A DNA stretch of 64,000 bases, taken from NCBI RefSeq assembly GCF_017312485.1, contig NZ_BMBA01000011.1:1-64000 (forward strand). Reading direction: 5' to 3'. A program made the position numbers and the translations under genes. Shown here one piece after another: positions 37,006 through 45,738 of this stretch (position 1 is the stretch's first letter; the number at the start of each line of letters is the position of its first letter). Source of the stretch: Clostridium zeae (GTDB lineage: Bacteria > Bacillota > Clostridia > Clostridiales > Clostridiaceae). Under the pieces are notes generated by a model. It worked only from the letters and a program-made list of their open reading frames with translations. It was not told where the DNA came from and did no database searches.

Positions 37006-38271
37006 TTAAACTGCTTTTTTTGCTTTCTTTTTCCAAATAGGCAGTAAGAATTCATCTACAATATCATGAATTAAAACTATACCTACAAGCTTATCCTCTT
37101 CATCCACTACAGGAACAGATAATAAGTCATATTTGGTTATAAGCTCTATAGCATCTTCTATATGAAAATCATGTTTAAATTTTAAAGTATTCCTATCCAT
37201 TATATCTTGAAGCTTAACTTCTGTGCCATTCATAACTAACTGTCTTATTGTAACTGTCCCCTGAAGTTTTTCATTCTCATCAGTTATATATACACAATGC
37301 ATAACTTCTTCATCAGGCTGCATTTCTTTTAATAAATCTATTGTTTCTTCAATTGTGACATCTATATTAAAGGATATAAAATCTTTATTCATTATACTTC
37401 CAACAGTTTCATCTTCGTAACCTAATAATTCTTTTACCTCTTCGGCATCTTCTGATTCTAAAGATACTAAAATCTTTTCTCTTTCTTCTTCATTTAGTTC
37501 ATCTAATAAATCTGCAATTTCATCATTAGGCATATTTTCAAGTATTTCTGCAGTTTTTGATACACTTAAATCTCTTATTATAGACCCCTTGAACTCTGGT
37601 TCTATCTCTTCGAGAGCATCAGCCACTAAATCATCATCTAGATTTTCAAATACTTGTTTTCTCTGTTTATCATCAAGTTCTTCTAATATATCAGCTAAAT
37701 CTGCTGGGTGGAGATTAGATAATTTTTTATAAGGAACTGATAGCTGCAAGCTGTCATTTATAAGCTCTAAGGTTTCTACATCATCCCACATAAGTGCTTG
37801 GTCTGAAATTTCTTGCTTCATAAATTTAAGCATAACCTTTCCAAAACCTTCAATACCCATTCGTCTATATCTTGCGATTTGACCTGCTTCTACTGCAACT
37901 ACTCTGTATTCTCCTGCAATCTCTGCAATTCTTAAGTCATTTACTCTTACTACCTTTTTTCCGTTTATATCAACTATCTTTTTATCTAAAAGATTTTGCG
38001 TAAGCAAATAAGTATATTTTCTTGGCAATATTTCCTTACTACCTCTGGTCTCAATCCTTATCTTATTGCTTTCCTTTAGATAAACATCTACATTCCTAAA
38101 TTCATAATCAAATACTGAACCATCTCTTTTTATTTTATATCCAATAATTCTTGGATACCCATCTTCTGTAGTTACATAAACATCCTTTAATATACCAAGT
38201 ACATCATCAAACTCATCGTAGATCTTTTTATTTAGTATAGAACTATAAAGAAATACAGACAATCTTTTCAT
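37006..38271 (-). CDS. Soluble MgtE N-domain/CBS-pair protein with PRC-barrel-like N-terminus
   Basis: 421 residues from the ATG at 38271 (GGGGGAGG upstream; seven extra in-frame codons are unsupported). An N-terminal beta-rich PRC-barrel-like region (about 1-80) and a linker are followed by MgtE_N superhelix repeats (about 170-285: LHPADLADILEELDD, EILENMPNDEIADLLDEL) and two CBS motifs (about 290-415), ending in a lysine-rich tail KKKAKKA. The five-helix membrane pore of true MgtE is absent. It resembles the cytosolic Mg2+-sensing half of MgtE and is probably a regulator of another transporter. Controlled by the M-box riboswitch upstream. Confidence 0.88.
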   Translation of the reverse strand: MKRLSVFLYSSILNKKIYDEFDDVLGILKDVYVTTEDGYPRIIGYKIKRDGSVFDYEFRNVDVYLKESNKIRIETRGSKEILPRKYTYLLTQNLLDKKIVDINGKKVVRVNDLRIAEIAGEYRVVAVEAGQIARYRRMGIEGFGKVMLKFMKQEISDQALMWDDVETLELINDSLQLSVPYKKLSNLHPADLADILEELDDKQRKQVFENLDDDLVADALEEIEPEFKGSIIRDLSVSKTAEILENMPNDEIADLLDELNEEEREKILVSLESEDAEEVKELLGYEDETVGSIMNKDFISFNIDVTIEETIDLLKEMQPDEEVMHCVYITDENEKLQGTVTIRQLVMNGTEVKLQDIMDRNTLKFKHDFHIEDAIELITKYDLLSVPVVDEEDKLVGIVLIHDIVDEFLLPIWKKKAKKAV

Positions 38272-38327
38272 GTTTCTAACCTCCCCCAACATCCAATGAA
38301 GGACTTAGCTAGAGCAATGTACTAGGT

Positions 38328-38411
38328 TTACATTAAATTTCGCTGAAGCCACCCATTGAAGTTTATTATATTTAATTTTTCTTGCGACCTACTATGAGGG
38401 CCACCCTCCAT
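38328..38411 (-). CDS. Candidate 27-residue small protein or leader peptide
   Basis: An ATG with AAGGTGG 9 bases upstream opens a 27-codon frame ending TAA (starts MEGGPHSRSQEK, ends NGWLQRNLM). It lies between the M-box terminator and the MgtE-like gene, with 56 bases to that gene's ATG. The segment also contains an RNA-structure-like stem ATTAAAT/ATTTAAT enclosing GAGGG/CCCTC. No family recognised. It may be a regulatory leader peptide, a small transporter partner, or chance. Confidence 0.4.
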   Translation of the reverse strand: MEGGPHSRSQEKLNIINFNGWLQRNLM

Positions 38412-38531
38412 TTAATTTCACCACCTTGGTAATAAATTATTTATTATTTCAAAATCTGTAACTTAAAATCATTTCTGGATGATTTTTTTAATTTACATTT
38501 TGATTTATATATACTACACCTTCATAAAAAG

Positions 38532-38560
38532 TAAAAAAAGGCCCCTTGAGGCCTCTAAAA
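38532..38560 (-). terminator. M-box expression-platform terminator
   Basis: Stem AGGCC/GGCCT with a 6-base loop followed on the minus strand by seven T residues, directly after the M-box aptamer. The preceding hairpin CTAAAACTCAAC/GTTGAATTTTAG may be the competing antiterminator element. Confidence 0.8.
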
Positions 38561-38733
38561 TTCAACTTAATATCATTACGTTGAGTTTTAGCACTACAAG
38601 ACTTAAGACCTATCGGTCTAGCTACGTTAAGTTATACCTTGCTTCGATAAAACCTGTTGACCCATTGGCATCTCTCGATGTTTCCGGGCAGTAGCGTGCA
38701 TTCTTGTAGGAGCCTCACCTAACAATGAAACAT
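38561..38733 (-). promoter_or_regulatory. M-box (ykoK) magnesium riboswitch aptamer
   Basis: On the minus strand the conserved M-box words appear in order: GTTAGGTGAGGCTCCTA, CGCTACTGCCC, GCCAATGGGTCAACAGG, then TTGTAGTGCTAAAACTCAACG, ending at a terminator. Mg2+ binding normally promotes termination, so low Mg2+ should turn on the MgtE-like gene downstream. Confidence 0.93.
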
Positions 38734-38893
38734 TTTCTTTCTATAATATATTATATTACTTTAAGCCTAAATTGCAACTTAATAGCCTCAAATTTCGAAT
38801 ATTTATTTATTTATCCTGCTATGGTTTAAAATTTCATAATAAATCTTCATTTTGCTTCATGTTGTTGCACTTTACTTAATCTTATATATAAAA

Positions 38894-38942
38894 ATGTACC
38901 ACTTCGATTTAAAAATATAAATTTCATTATGAAGTGATACAT
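38894..38942. repeat. Family C palindrome, intact short copy C3, probable terminator
   Basis: ATGTACCACTTC/GAAGTGATACAT arms around an AT-rich centre. On the minus strand it follows the solute-binding protein gene and runs into TTTTTATA, so it can act as the terminator of that gene. It shows the uninterrupted form of the site carrying A3 at 28245. Confidence 0.75.
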
Positions 38943-38985
38943 CCATTAAACTCGCTATTCTATTTTAGATTTATATAAACTTAAT

Positions 38986-40425
38986 CTATTTTTTCCACTT
39001 ATCAGCTTGATTCTGCATTTCCTTAACTATCTTATCAACACCAGCTGACTTCAATTTTTCATTCAATTTAGGTAAAAATTCATTTGGATCTACTGAGCCA
39101 GTATTCAAAGCTGGTCCAAATTCTTCTAGAACGTTTTTCAATCCAGCTACCTCTGTATTCACAGGATTTGTATCAAAGTTAAAACCTAAATCTGCAGCAG
39201 GAATAGATGCATCATTAAATTTCTTAAACTCCTCCCACTTATTATCTGGGTCACCATCTAATAAGTATGTCTTATAAAGATTTCCCAATGAGAAATACGG
39301 AACTTGGTACTGCTTACTTTCAGGAAGTAACTTAATCTTATTGTCAGATATCTTCTCATAATGAGTTCCTTCAATTCCATAGTTCAAAATATTTCTAACG
39401 TACTTATCAGTATTCATTAAATTCAAAAACTGCATTGCTTTTTCTTTATTTTTTGAATTAGCAGATATAGCCTGCATAGCTCCTGTTGTGGATCCATTTG
39501 TAATATAGGTATCCATAATAGGAGATGCTACTACTGGGTATCCGAGATCTTTCCCCCATAGAGATTCTGCAAAAGGCTGTCCATCTCCCTTTGTTACAAA
39601 TCTTTTTACAGCCTTATTATCGCTTGTTGTTGCTGCATCCTTATTTATATATCCAGCTAGATAATATTTTCTCATAGTTTCAAGCTGTGTTTTCATCTCT
39701 TCTGTCTCATATAGATTAGCTGCCTTTAGTGATTTATCTGTATAAAAGATTCCTACAGGATCAACTATTTTATCAAACTTAACAGGAACGCTATAATCCT
39801 TTGTAGTATAGAATGGTACTACATCTGGTTCTTTTTCTTTTATAAGCTTTAGCCATGGTTCCAAATCCTGCAATGTGTGAATATCCTTATAAGGTATATT
39901 ATATTTATCTACATATTCCTTAGTAAATACAAACATCGGTGCAACACCTATCTCTTTATTAGTTGGTATTGCATATGTCTTACCATCAATTTTAGCTCCA
40001 TCCCAAAATCTCTGATCAACTTCACTTTTAGTTTCTTTTCCATACTTTTCAAGAAGGTCATCTAAAGGAGCAAAAGCACCTCTCCTTGCATTAGGTAAAT
40101 AATCATTTGCCCATGAGCAAGTAAAACAAATATCATAATCTTCCCCTGAATTAATTACAACCTGCATTTTCTTTGAGTAATCGCCCCAGTCCACTTGCTT
40201 AATCTCTACTGTGGTATTTATTTTTCCTTTTAGATACTTGTTCAATTCAGCTTGAACTTTTTCAGTATCTTTCTGTGGAGTACCAATTGTGTACCATATC
40301 AAATTAGTAGTTTCGCCTGTGCTTGTTTTGGTCGCTTCTTCTTTGTCAGAACACCCAGTTAAGGAAAAAGCTGAAGCTAGCACAGTTGCCAAGGTGAGAG
40401 TCATTAATTTTTTAAATTTTAACAT
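38986..40425 (-). CDS. Extracellular carbohydrate-binding lipoprotein, DUF3502/LipO type
   Basis: 479 residues from the ATG at 40425 (GAGGGGG upstream). Signal peptide with lipobox SLTGC, lipidated Cys25. Solute-binding protein family 1 fold with a C-terminal DUF3502 region (PVNTEVAGLKNVLEEFGPAL). It likely binds oligosaccharide for the two permeases encoded upstream. It is the last gene of the locus and is separated from the GH38 gene by a strong terminator and a candidate promoter, so its expression may be independent. Confidence 0.92.
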   Translation of the reverse strand: MLKFKKLMTLTLATVLASAFSLTGCSDKEEATKTSTGETTNLIWYTIGTPQKDTEKVQAELNKYLKGKINTTVEIKQVDWGDYSKKMQVVINSGEDYDICFTCSWANDYLPNARRGAFAPLDDLLEKYGKETKSEVDQRFWDGAKIDGKTYAIPTNKEIGVAPMFVFTKEYVDKYNIPYKDIHTLQDLEPWLKLIKEKEPDVVPFYTTKDYSVPVKFDKIVDPVGIFYTDKSLKAANLYETEEMKTQLETMRKYYLAGYINKDAATTSDNKAVKRFVTKGDGQPFAESLWGKDLGYPVVASPIMDTYITNGSTTGAMQAISANSKNKEKAMQFLNLMNTDKYVRNILNYGIEGTHYEKISDNKIKLLPESKQYQVPYFSLGNLYKTYLLDGDPDNKWEEFKKFNDASIPAADLGFNFDTNPVNTEVAGLKNVLEEFGPALNTGSVDPNEFLPKLNEKLKSAGVDKIVKEMQNQADKWKK

Positions 40426-40494
40426 CAAAGTTCCCCCTCATAAATGTATTTTTTCTTTACAAACTAATTATATTTTCATCATGAAAAGGTTTAA

Positions 40495-40523
40495 AGTGTA
40501 GGAATTTCATATTTACTGTTCAA
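40495..40523 (-). promoter_or_regulatory. Candidate sigma-A-type promoter for the solute-binding protein
   Basis: TTGAAC and TACACT separated by 17 bases, about 70 bases before the gene and after the GH38 terminator. The -10 is imperfect. Confidence 0.4.
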
Positions 40524-40551
40524 ACTATATATACCTTATTTATTGAAAATT

Positions 40552-40581
40552 AATGGTCTGTCATTATTTTGACAGACCATT
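40552..40581 (-). terminator. Terminator after GH38 gene
   Basis: Perfect 12-bp stem AATGGTCTGTCA/TGACAGACCATT with a 6-base loop and the minus-strand tail AATTTTC, directly behind the GH38 stop codon. Confidence 0.8.
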
Positions 40582-40587
40582 ATATTT

Positions 40588-43500
40588 TTATTTAAATTGT
40601 ACTTTAAAAGTCTTTATTTCAAAAGGTTTTATTACAAATTCAACCTTATTGTCACTGATGTCAAGCGCTTCTATATCTTTTTCCATAAGACTGCATTCAT
40701 TAACGCTCACTATATCTTTAAAAAATTCCATAGTTACTTTACTTCTTTTGTTATGGAACTCATACATTCTAACAATGAATTCATCACTATCTTCTGCTTT
40801 TTTTACAGTTTCAATCATTACATTGTTTTTATCTACATTAATAAATGATAATTTCACTGGAAGCTCTCCACTATGTGCCTGTTCTATTCTTGTATAAAGT
40901 GGCACGTTAAGGTTATATGCCATACTAACAGTCTCAGAAGCTTTCCACTCTCCCTTATGTGGATATATGGAATAAGTAAAATAGTGTTCTTCCTGATCTG
41001 TTGTAGGATTAGGTTCTATTCCACTCTTTATTAGAGTTAACCTCATTGTTCCCTCTTGAATATCATGTCCGTATTTGCAGTTATTCAGTAAGCTGACACC
41101 AAAATCCCCTTCTGATATATCTGCCCATTTTTGTCCACAAACTTCAAATCTAGCTACATCCCAGGAAGTATTACTATGAGTTGGTCTTTCTATATTTCCA
41201 TATTGAATTTCATAGGTAGCTTTATTAGTATTTATATCAATAGGAAATGCCACTTTAAGTAATACTTGCGACTGTTTCCAATCCACATAAGTTTCGAAAT
41301 CAACTCTATCAATATCTCTATATACAAATATTTTTTGAATTATTGTTGAATCCAAAAACCTTCTTTCTACCTTCAAAGCTGCTCTTACCGGGCCATTTTC
41401 AACTACTTCAACTTTTTGGATATCATCCACCTTCCACATTTTTTCTTTGTAGAATATGTCTATATCCCAATTATCAAAATTCATAGGTTTATCTTCAAAG
41501 GCCTGAAGTACATTACCTTTTTCTCCTGCCTTTAATAGTTCTCTATTATTTTTCTTATCATAAAAGGACTCAATTTGTCCTTTTTCATCAAAACAGATTT
41601 CAAAAAAGTCATTCTCTATATAACTTTTATTTATGTTTATTAAACTATCAACGTAATTCTCTTGATCCTCTACGATATAATAAGTCTTATACCCTTGAGC
41701 AGGAATTTCTTTTGCAAAAAATACTGCCTCTCCACCTTCAATCCTCTGGCAAATTACCTTTTTTCCTTCTTCATCAAATAAAGCAGGATTTGTTATATTC
41801 TCAGGTACAGAAAATTTTGCTATGTCATTTCTCTCATAAGATAATGAATTAAACACCAATACTGCAGTCCTATTCAAGTTAATCTTTCCTGCTAATGAAG
41901 AAAGTGCTTTATTTAATGTATAATTTCCACTCTCTAGTAACTTTTTATACTCTTCCTTAGTAACTTCATATACTTCCTGAATTGATGAACCTGGCAATAT
42001 ATCGTGAAATTGATTTAGAAGTATATCTTCCCATCCCTTGTTTAGTTCTTCCTGCGGGTAACTGCCTCCTAAAACTGTATTAAAGGAATTGAATTTTTCA
42101 CTAGCTTCATATAAATTTTCACAAATTCTATTATCTCTTTTATTTCTTGCCATAGATGTATAAGTTCCTCTATGATATTCAAGATATAATTCACCTGACC
42201 ATTTAGGAAGATACTTATTATCCTTAATTTTTTTCTCCATATTTCTAAAGTAATCTTTTGCAGTTCCCATTTCCACTTTAGGACAACCTGGTATTCCCTT
42301 ATTAAGCCTTCTTCCAACCTCAAGCATTTCATAAGTGGCTCCACCGCCACCATCTCCAAATCCATAGCAAACTAATACATCATCATTGATATTTTTTTGC
42401 TGATATCTTTCCCAAGCACCCATTATTGCACCTGGATGAATTTGTCCATTATATGTGGTAAAGTGCATGCTTGGATCTTGATATGGATCTTTTGTAGTAA
42501 TAAAGTGGGTTAATACTTCTGTACCATCTATCCCCTTCCACATGAAAGTATCATAAGGCATTTTATTAAACTGATTCCAAGAAATTTTTGTGGTCATAAA
42601 ATAGTTAATATCAGATTTTTTTAAAATCTGTGGAAGCGCGGCACTATAGCCAAATACATCTGGAAGCCACAAAATTTCATTTTTCACACCAAACTCTTTT
42701 TCAAAAAACCTCTTTCCCAATAGAATTTGTCTTACCAATGATTCACCTGAAGTTACATTACAATCAGCTTCAAGCCACATTGCTCCCTCTGGTTCCCAAA
42801 CTCCTTCTTTCACTTTTTCTTTTACCTTTTCATAAACTTTAGGATAGTCTTCCTTTAAAAACTTATATAGCACTGGTTGACTTGACATAAATTTATACTC
42901 TGGGTATTGTTCCATAAGCTTAAGCACCGTAGAAAAACTTCTCGCTACCTTTTCTCTTGTTTGAGCTACAGTCCACTGCCAAGCTACATCAATATGTGTG
43001 TGACCTACACAAGTTGCAATCACCTCATCTTTTCCACAAAGCTTCTCATAAAACTCACTTTTCAAAAACTCATTAGCTTCTCTGATAGACTTATAATATT
43101 CATCATAATAAGGTTTTCTAAGATCCAGAATATTCACTGCCTCATTAAGTACACTTAGCATATCTATTCTTCGTTTATCCTCTTTACTCAGCTTCTCACA
43201 AACCCAAATAGGAACCTGAATATTAAAATATAACTCTCTTATAGACTTATCTACCAATACCAGCTCTCCATATAAACTAGCTTTCCTATCTGCTACCATG
43301 CCACCATATGCATGCAGATCTACATTGTATATTTTTCCGGCTTCAGCACTATCAGTCAGTATAACCTCTCTATGATTTATATCTAACCCCTGAATATGCT
43401 CCCCATCAATATATAGAATAAATTGAGGATTCACAGCATCCCAACCTTCATCAAAGGTTTTTAAACTCAAGGCAATTGTTTGTCCTCGAAATTCTGTTGG

Positions 43501-43719
43501 TACCTGCACCTTTGTCCTAAACCAACAATGACGGTCTCTCCCACCCCATAAATCTCCAGTTTCAAAGTCCTTCCATTGTTCTTGAGCTGAATCAACAGCT
43601 TCTATATTTAAATAATATCCTTCTAACATCTTATAGTCATTTATTGATACTTTATCTTTATAAACCTGACTTTTTAGTTCATTGCATATCTTCTGAATTC
43701 TCTCAAAAACGTAATACAT
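40588..43719 (-). CDS. Alpha-mannosidase, glycoside hydrolase family 38
   Basis: 1043 residues. The N-terminal jelly-roll region (about 1-200) is typical of bacterial GH38. Zinc-site and catalytic motifs: GHTHIDVAWQWTV near residue 238, and nucleophile Asp in WLEADCNVTSGESLVRQ near 316. A central three-helix region and C-terminal beta domains follow. No signal peptide, so it acts in the cytoplasm on imported mannosides. It follows the two permease genes (26-base gap) and precedes the binding protein gene, forming a mannoside or glycan-uptake locus. Confidence 0.94.
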   Translation of the reverse strand: MYYVFERIQKICNELKSQVYKDKVSINDYKMLEGYYLNIEAVDSAQEQWKDFETGDLWGGRDRHCWFRTKVQVPTEFRGQTIALSLKTFDEGWDAVNPQFILYIDGEHIQGLDINHREVILTDSAEAGKIYNVDLHAYGGMVADRKASLYGELVLVDKSIRELYFNIQVPIWVCEKLSKEDKRRIDMLSVLNEAVNILDLRKPYYDEYYKSIREANEFLKSEFYEKLCGKDEVIATCVGHTHIDVAWQWTVAQTREKVARSFSTVLKLMEQYPEYKFMSSQPVLYKFLKEDYPKVYEKVKEKVKEGVWEPEGAMWLEADCNVTSGESLVRQILLGKRFFEKEFGVKNEILWLPDVFGYSAALPQILKKSDINYFMTTKISWNQFNKMPYDTFMWKGIDGTEVLTHFITTKDPYQDPSMHFTTYNGQIHPGAIMGAWERYQQKNINDDVLVCYGFGDGGGGATYEMLEVGRRLNKGIPGCPKVEMGTAKDYFRNMEKKIKDNKYLPKWSGELYLEYHRGTYTSMARNKRDNRICENLYEASEKFNSFNTVLGGSYPQEELNKGWEDILLNQFHDILPGSSIQEVYEVTKEEYKKLLESGNYTLNKALSSLAGKINLNRTAVLVFNSLSYERNDIAKFSVPENITNPALFDEEGKKVICQRIEGGEAVFFAKEIPAQGYKTYYIVEDQENYVDSLININKSYIENDFFEICFDEKGQIESFYDKKNNRELLKAGEKGNVLQAFEDKPMNFDNWDIDIFYKEKMWKVDDIQKVEVVENGPVRAALKVERRFLDSTIIQKIFVYRDIDRVDFETYVDWKQSQVLLKVAFPIDINTNKATYEIQYGNIERPTHSNTSWDVARFEVCGQKWADISEGDFGVSLLNNCKYGHDIQEGTMRLTLIKSGIEPNPTTDQEEHYFTYSIYPHKGEWKASETVSMAYNLNVPLYTRIEQAHSGELPVKLSFINVDKNNVMIETVKKAEDSDEFIVRMYEFHNKRSKVTMEFFKDIVSVNECSLMEKDIEALDISDNKVEFVIKPFEIKTFKVQFK

Positions 43720-43746
43720 ATTAATTCTCCTTTATTTATATTTTTA

Positions 43747-44682
43747 TTATTCTTTTACAGCTCCAATAGTTAAACCTTTTACAAAATACCTTTGGAAGAA
43801 TGGATAAGCACATACTATCGGTAAAGTTGACAATACCACCATCGCCATCTTTGCCGTTTCTTTCGGCAAGTTTTGAGATATTCCAATAGCATTTACCCCT
43901 AACATCTTAGTGCTTGTTAAGAATTCCATACTATTTTCTATACGAATAAGTAAATATTGAAGTGGTATCAAGCTTTCCTTGTCAATATACAACATGGCGT
44001 TAAACCAATCATTCCAATAACCTAAGGTTAAGAAAAGACTTATGGTCGCTATTCCTGGCAAAGACATTGGTAATACTATTTGGAAGAAGGTTCTAAACTC
44101 GCTCGCTCCATCAATTTTAGCTGATTCAATAATTGCCTCTGGAACAGAAGTCTTAAAAAAGGTTCTTAATATGATTACATACCAAGTATTCATAGCAAGT
44201 GGTAGAATAAGTGCCCATATAGTGTTTTTTAAATGAAGAAACCTTACCATTACAAGATAAGAAGATACCATCCCCCCACTAAAAAGCATTGGAATAAAGG
44301 CCAATTTTGTAAAGAACCCCTTAAACGCAAAGGTTCTCCTTGAAAGGACATAAGCATAAGAGGAAATCAATATCAAACCGATTACAGTCCCAAGTACAGT
44401 AACTAAAATTGTTATTCCATAAGATTTCATAAGCTGACTCCCTGCACCTATCAAATATTGATATGCATTTAGGCTCCACTCCTTTGGAATAAATCTATAG
44501 CCATTATGTTGCAAGGATTTCTCGCTGGTAAGTGAAATAATAACTACAAATACAAATGGAAGAATACAAATAACCGCCAGAATAATCATAATTATATTAA
44601 TAATTACGCTTGTACTATTTTTAATGCGATTAAACTTTAATTCCTCTGGACTACTCTCCACTTTTAGTATACTTTTTAACAT
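43747..44682 (-). CDS. CUT1-type carbohydrate ABC transporter permease (LplC-like)
   Basis: 311 residues from the ATG at 44682 (GGGGGTGGG upstream). Six membrane spans; the EAA loop ESAKIDGASEFRTFFQIVLP, which contacts the ATPase, is near residue 200. The long cytoplasmic N-terminus and final KGLTIGAVKE are typical of the LplC/YtcP group. Partner of the permease encoded 12 bases before. No ATPase gene lies in the locus, so a shared MsmX-type ATPase encoded elsewhere is inferred. Confidence 0.93.
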   Translation of the reverse strand: MLKSILKVESSPEELKFNRIKNSTSVIINIIMIILAVICILPFVFVVIISLTSEKSLQHNGYRFIPKEWSLNAYQYLIGAGSQLMKSYGITILVTVLGTVIGLILISSYAYVLSRRTFAFKGFFTKLAFIPMLFSGGMVSSYLVMVRFLHLKNTIWALILPLAMNTWYVIILRTFFKTSVPEAIIESAKIDGASEFRTFFQIVLPMSLPGIATISLFLTLGYWNDWFNAMLYIDKESLIPLQYLLIRIENSMEFLTSTKMLGVNAIGISQNLPKETAKMAMVVLSTLPIVCAYPFFQRYFVKGLTIGAVKE

Positions 44683-44694
44683 CAATCCCACCCC

Positions 44695-45621
44695 CTAAAA
44701 TAGTGCATTTTCACTATCTATTTTTTTAACTATTTTATTAGTAACAACTATAAGGATTAATCCAACGAAAGATTGATATAATGCAGCTGCTGAACTCATT
44801 CCTATATCTCCCATGTTCATCAGAGCTCTATATACATAGGTATCTATTACATTTGTTACTGGATATAATGCACCTGAATTCATTGGTACTTGATAAAACA
44901 GTCCAAAATCAGCATTGAATACCTTTCCAATTGCAAGTATAAATAAAATTGTTATTACAGGTTTAAGCAACGGAATTGTGATATATCTTATTTGTTGCGC
45001 TTTTGATGCGCCATCAATCATGGCTGCCTCATAGTAAGTTTTATCTATGCTACAAATAGAAGCCATATAAACAACAGTATTATAACCTATGCCTTTCCAT
45101 TGACTTACAAGGATTAGAATCAATGGCCAATACTTCGCTTGGCTATACCACGAAACCCCATCAGCTCCAAACTGCTTCATTAAACCATTTATATATCCCT
45201 GTTCTGGACTGAGAAATGTAAATAGGCAATAGCTTACAACAACCCATGATAAAAAATAGGGTAAAAACATAGAGCTTTGATAAAACTTAGCTAATCTTTT
45301 TCTCGTAAGTTCATTTAGAGCTATAGCTATACAAATCGGTAAAATTATTCCCAAAAAAATAAAAACCAAGTTGTACAATACTGTATTTCTTGTTATAACC
45401 CAGGCATCGCTACTATTAAATAAGAATTTAAAATTATCAAACCCTACCCACTTACTTTTGATAAGACTTTCTATAAAGCCTCCACTTATCTTAAATCTCT
45501 TAAATGCTATAATTGCACCTGCCATTGGAATATAAGAAAAAACAATAAACCATATTGCTCCTGGCATAGCTAATAGCAAAAGTTCTTTGTTAGTATTTAA
45601 CCGTGTAAAAAACCTCCGCAT
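44695..45621 (-). CDS. CUT1-type carbohydrate ABC transporter permease (LplB-like)
   Basis: 308 residues. The start is the ATG at 45621; the ATG six bases earlier is too close to GGAGG. Six membrane spans; the EAA loop is YYEAAMIDGASKAQQIRYITIP near residue 200. Probably forms a heterodimer with the next permease. It begins 117 bases after the YesN-like regulator gene, and this gap presumably holds the regulated promoter of the transport genes. Confidence 0.93.
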   Translation of the reverse strand: MRRFFTRLNTNKELLLLAMPGAIWFIVFSYIPMAGAIIAFKRFKISGGFIESLIKSKWVGFDNFKFLFNSSDAWVITRNTVLYNLVFIFLGIILPICIAIALNELTRKRLAKFYQSSMFLPYFLSWVVVSYCLFTFLSPEQGYINGLMKQFGADGVSWYSQAKYWPLILILVSQWKGIGYNTVVYMASICSIDKTYYEAAMIDGASKAQQIRYITIPLLKPVITILFILAIGKVFNADFGLFYQVPMNSGALYPVTNVIDTYVYRALMNMGDIGMSSAAALYQSFVGLILIVVTNKIVKKIDSENALF

Positions 45622-45738
45622 ACTCATAACCTCCTTAAAATCTCTAAAGAACTTGGCTTTGAGTTAAATATACCATGACATAAATATGGTTTATAGTTGA
45701 TAATCTATAGATTTATTGTACTTATTTCAGTTTACTTA

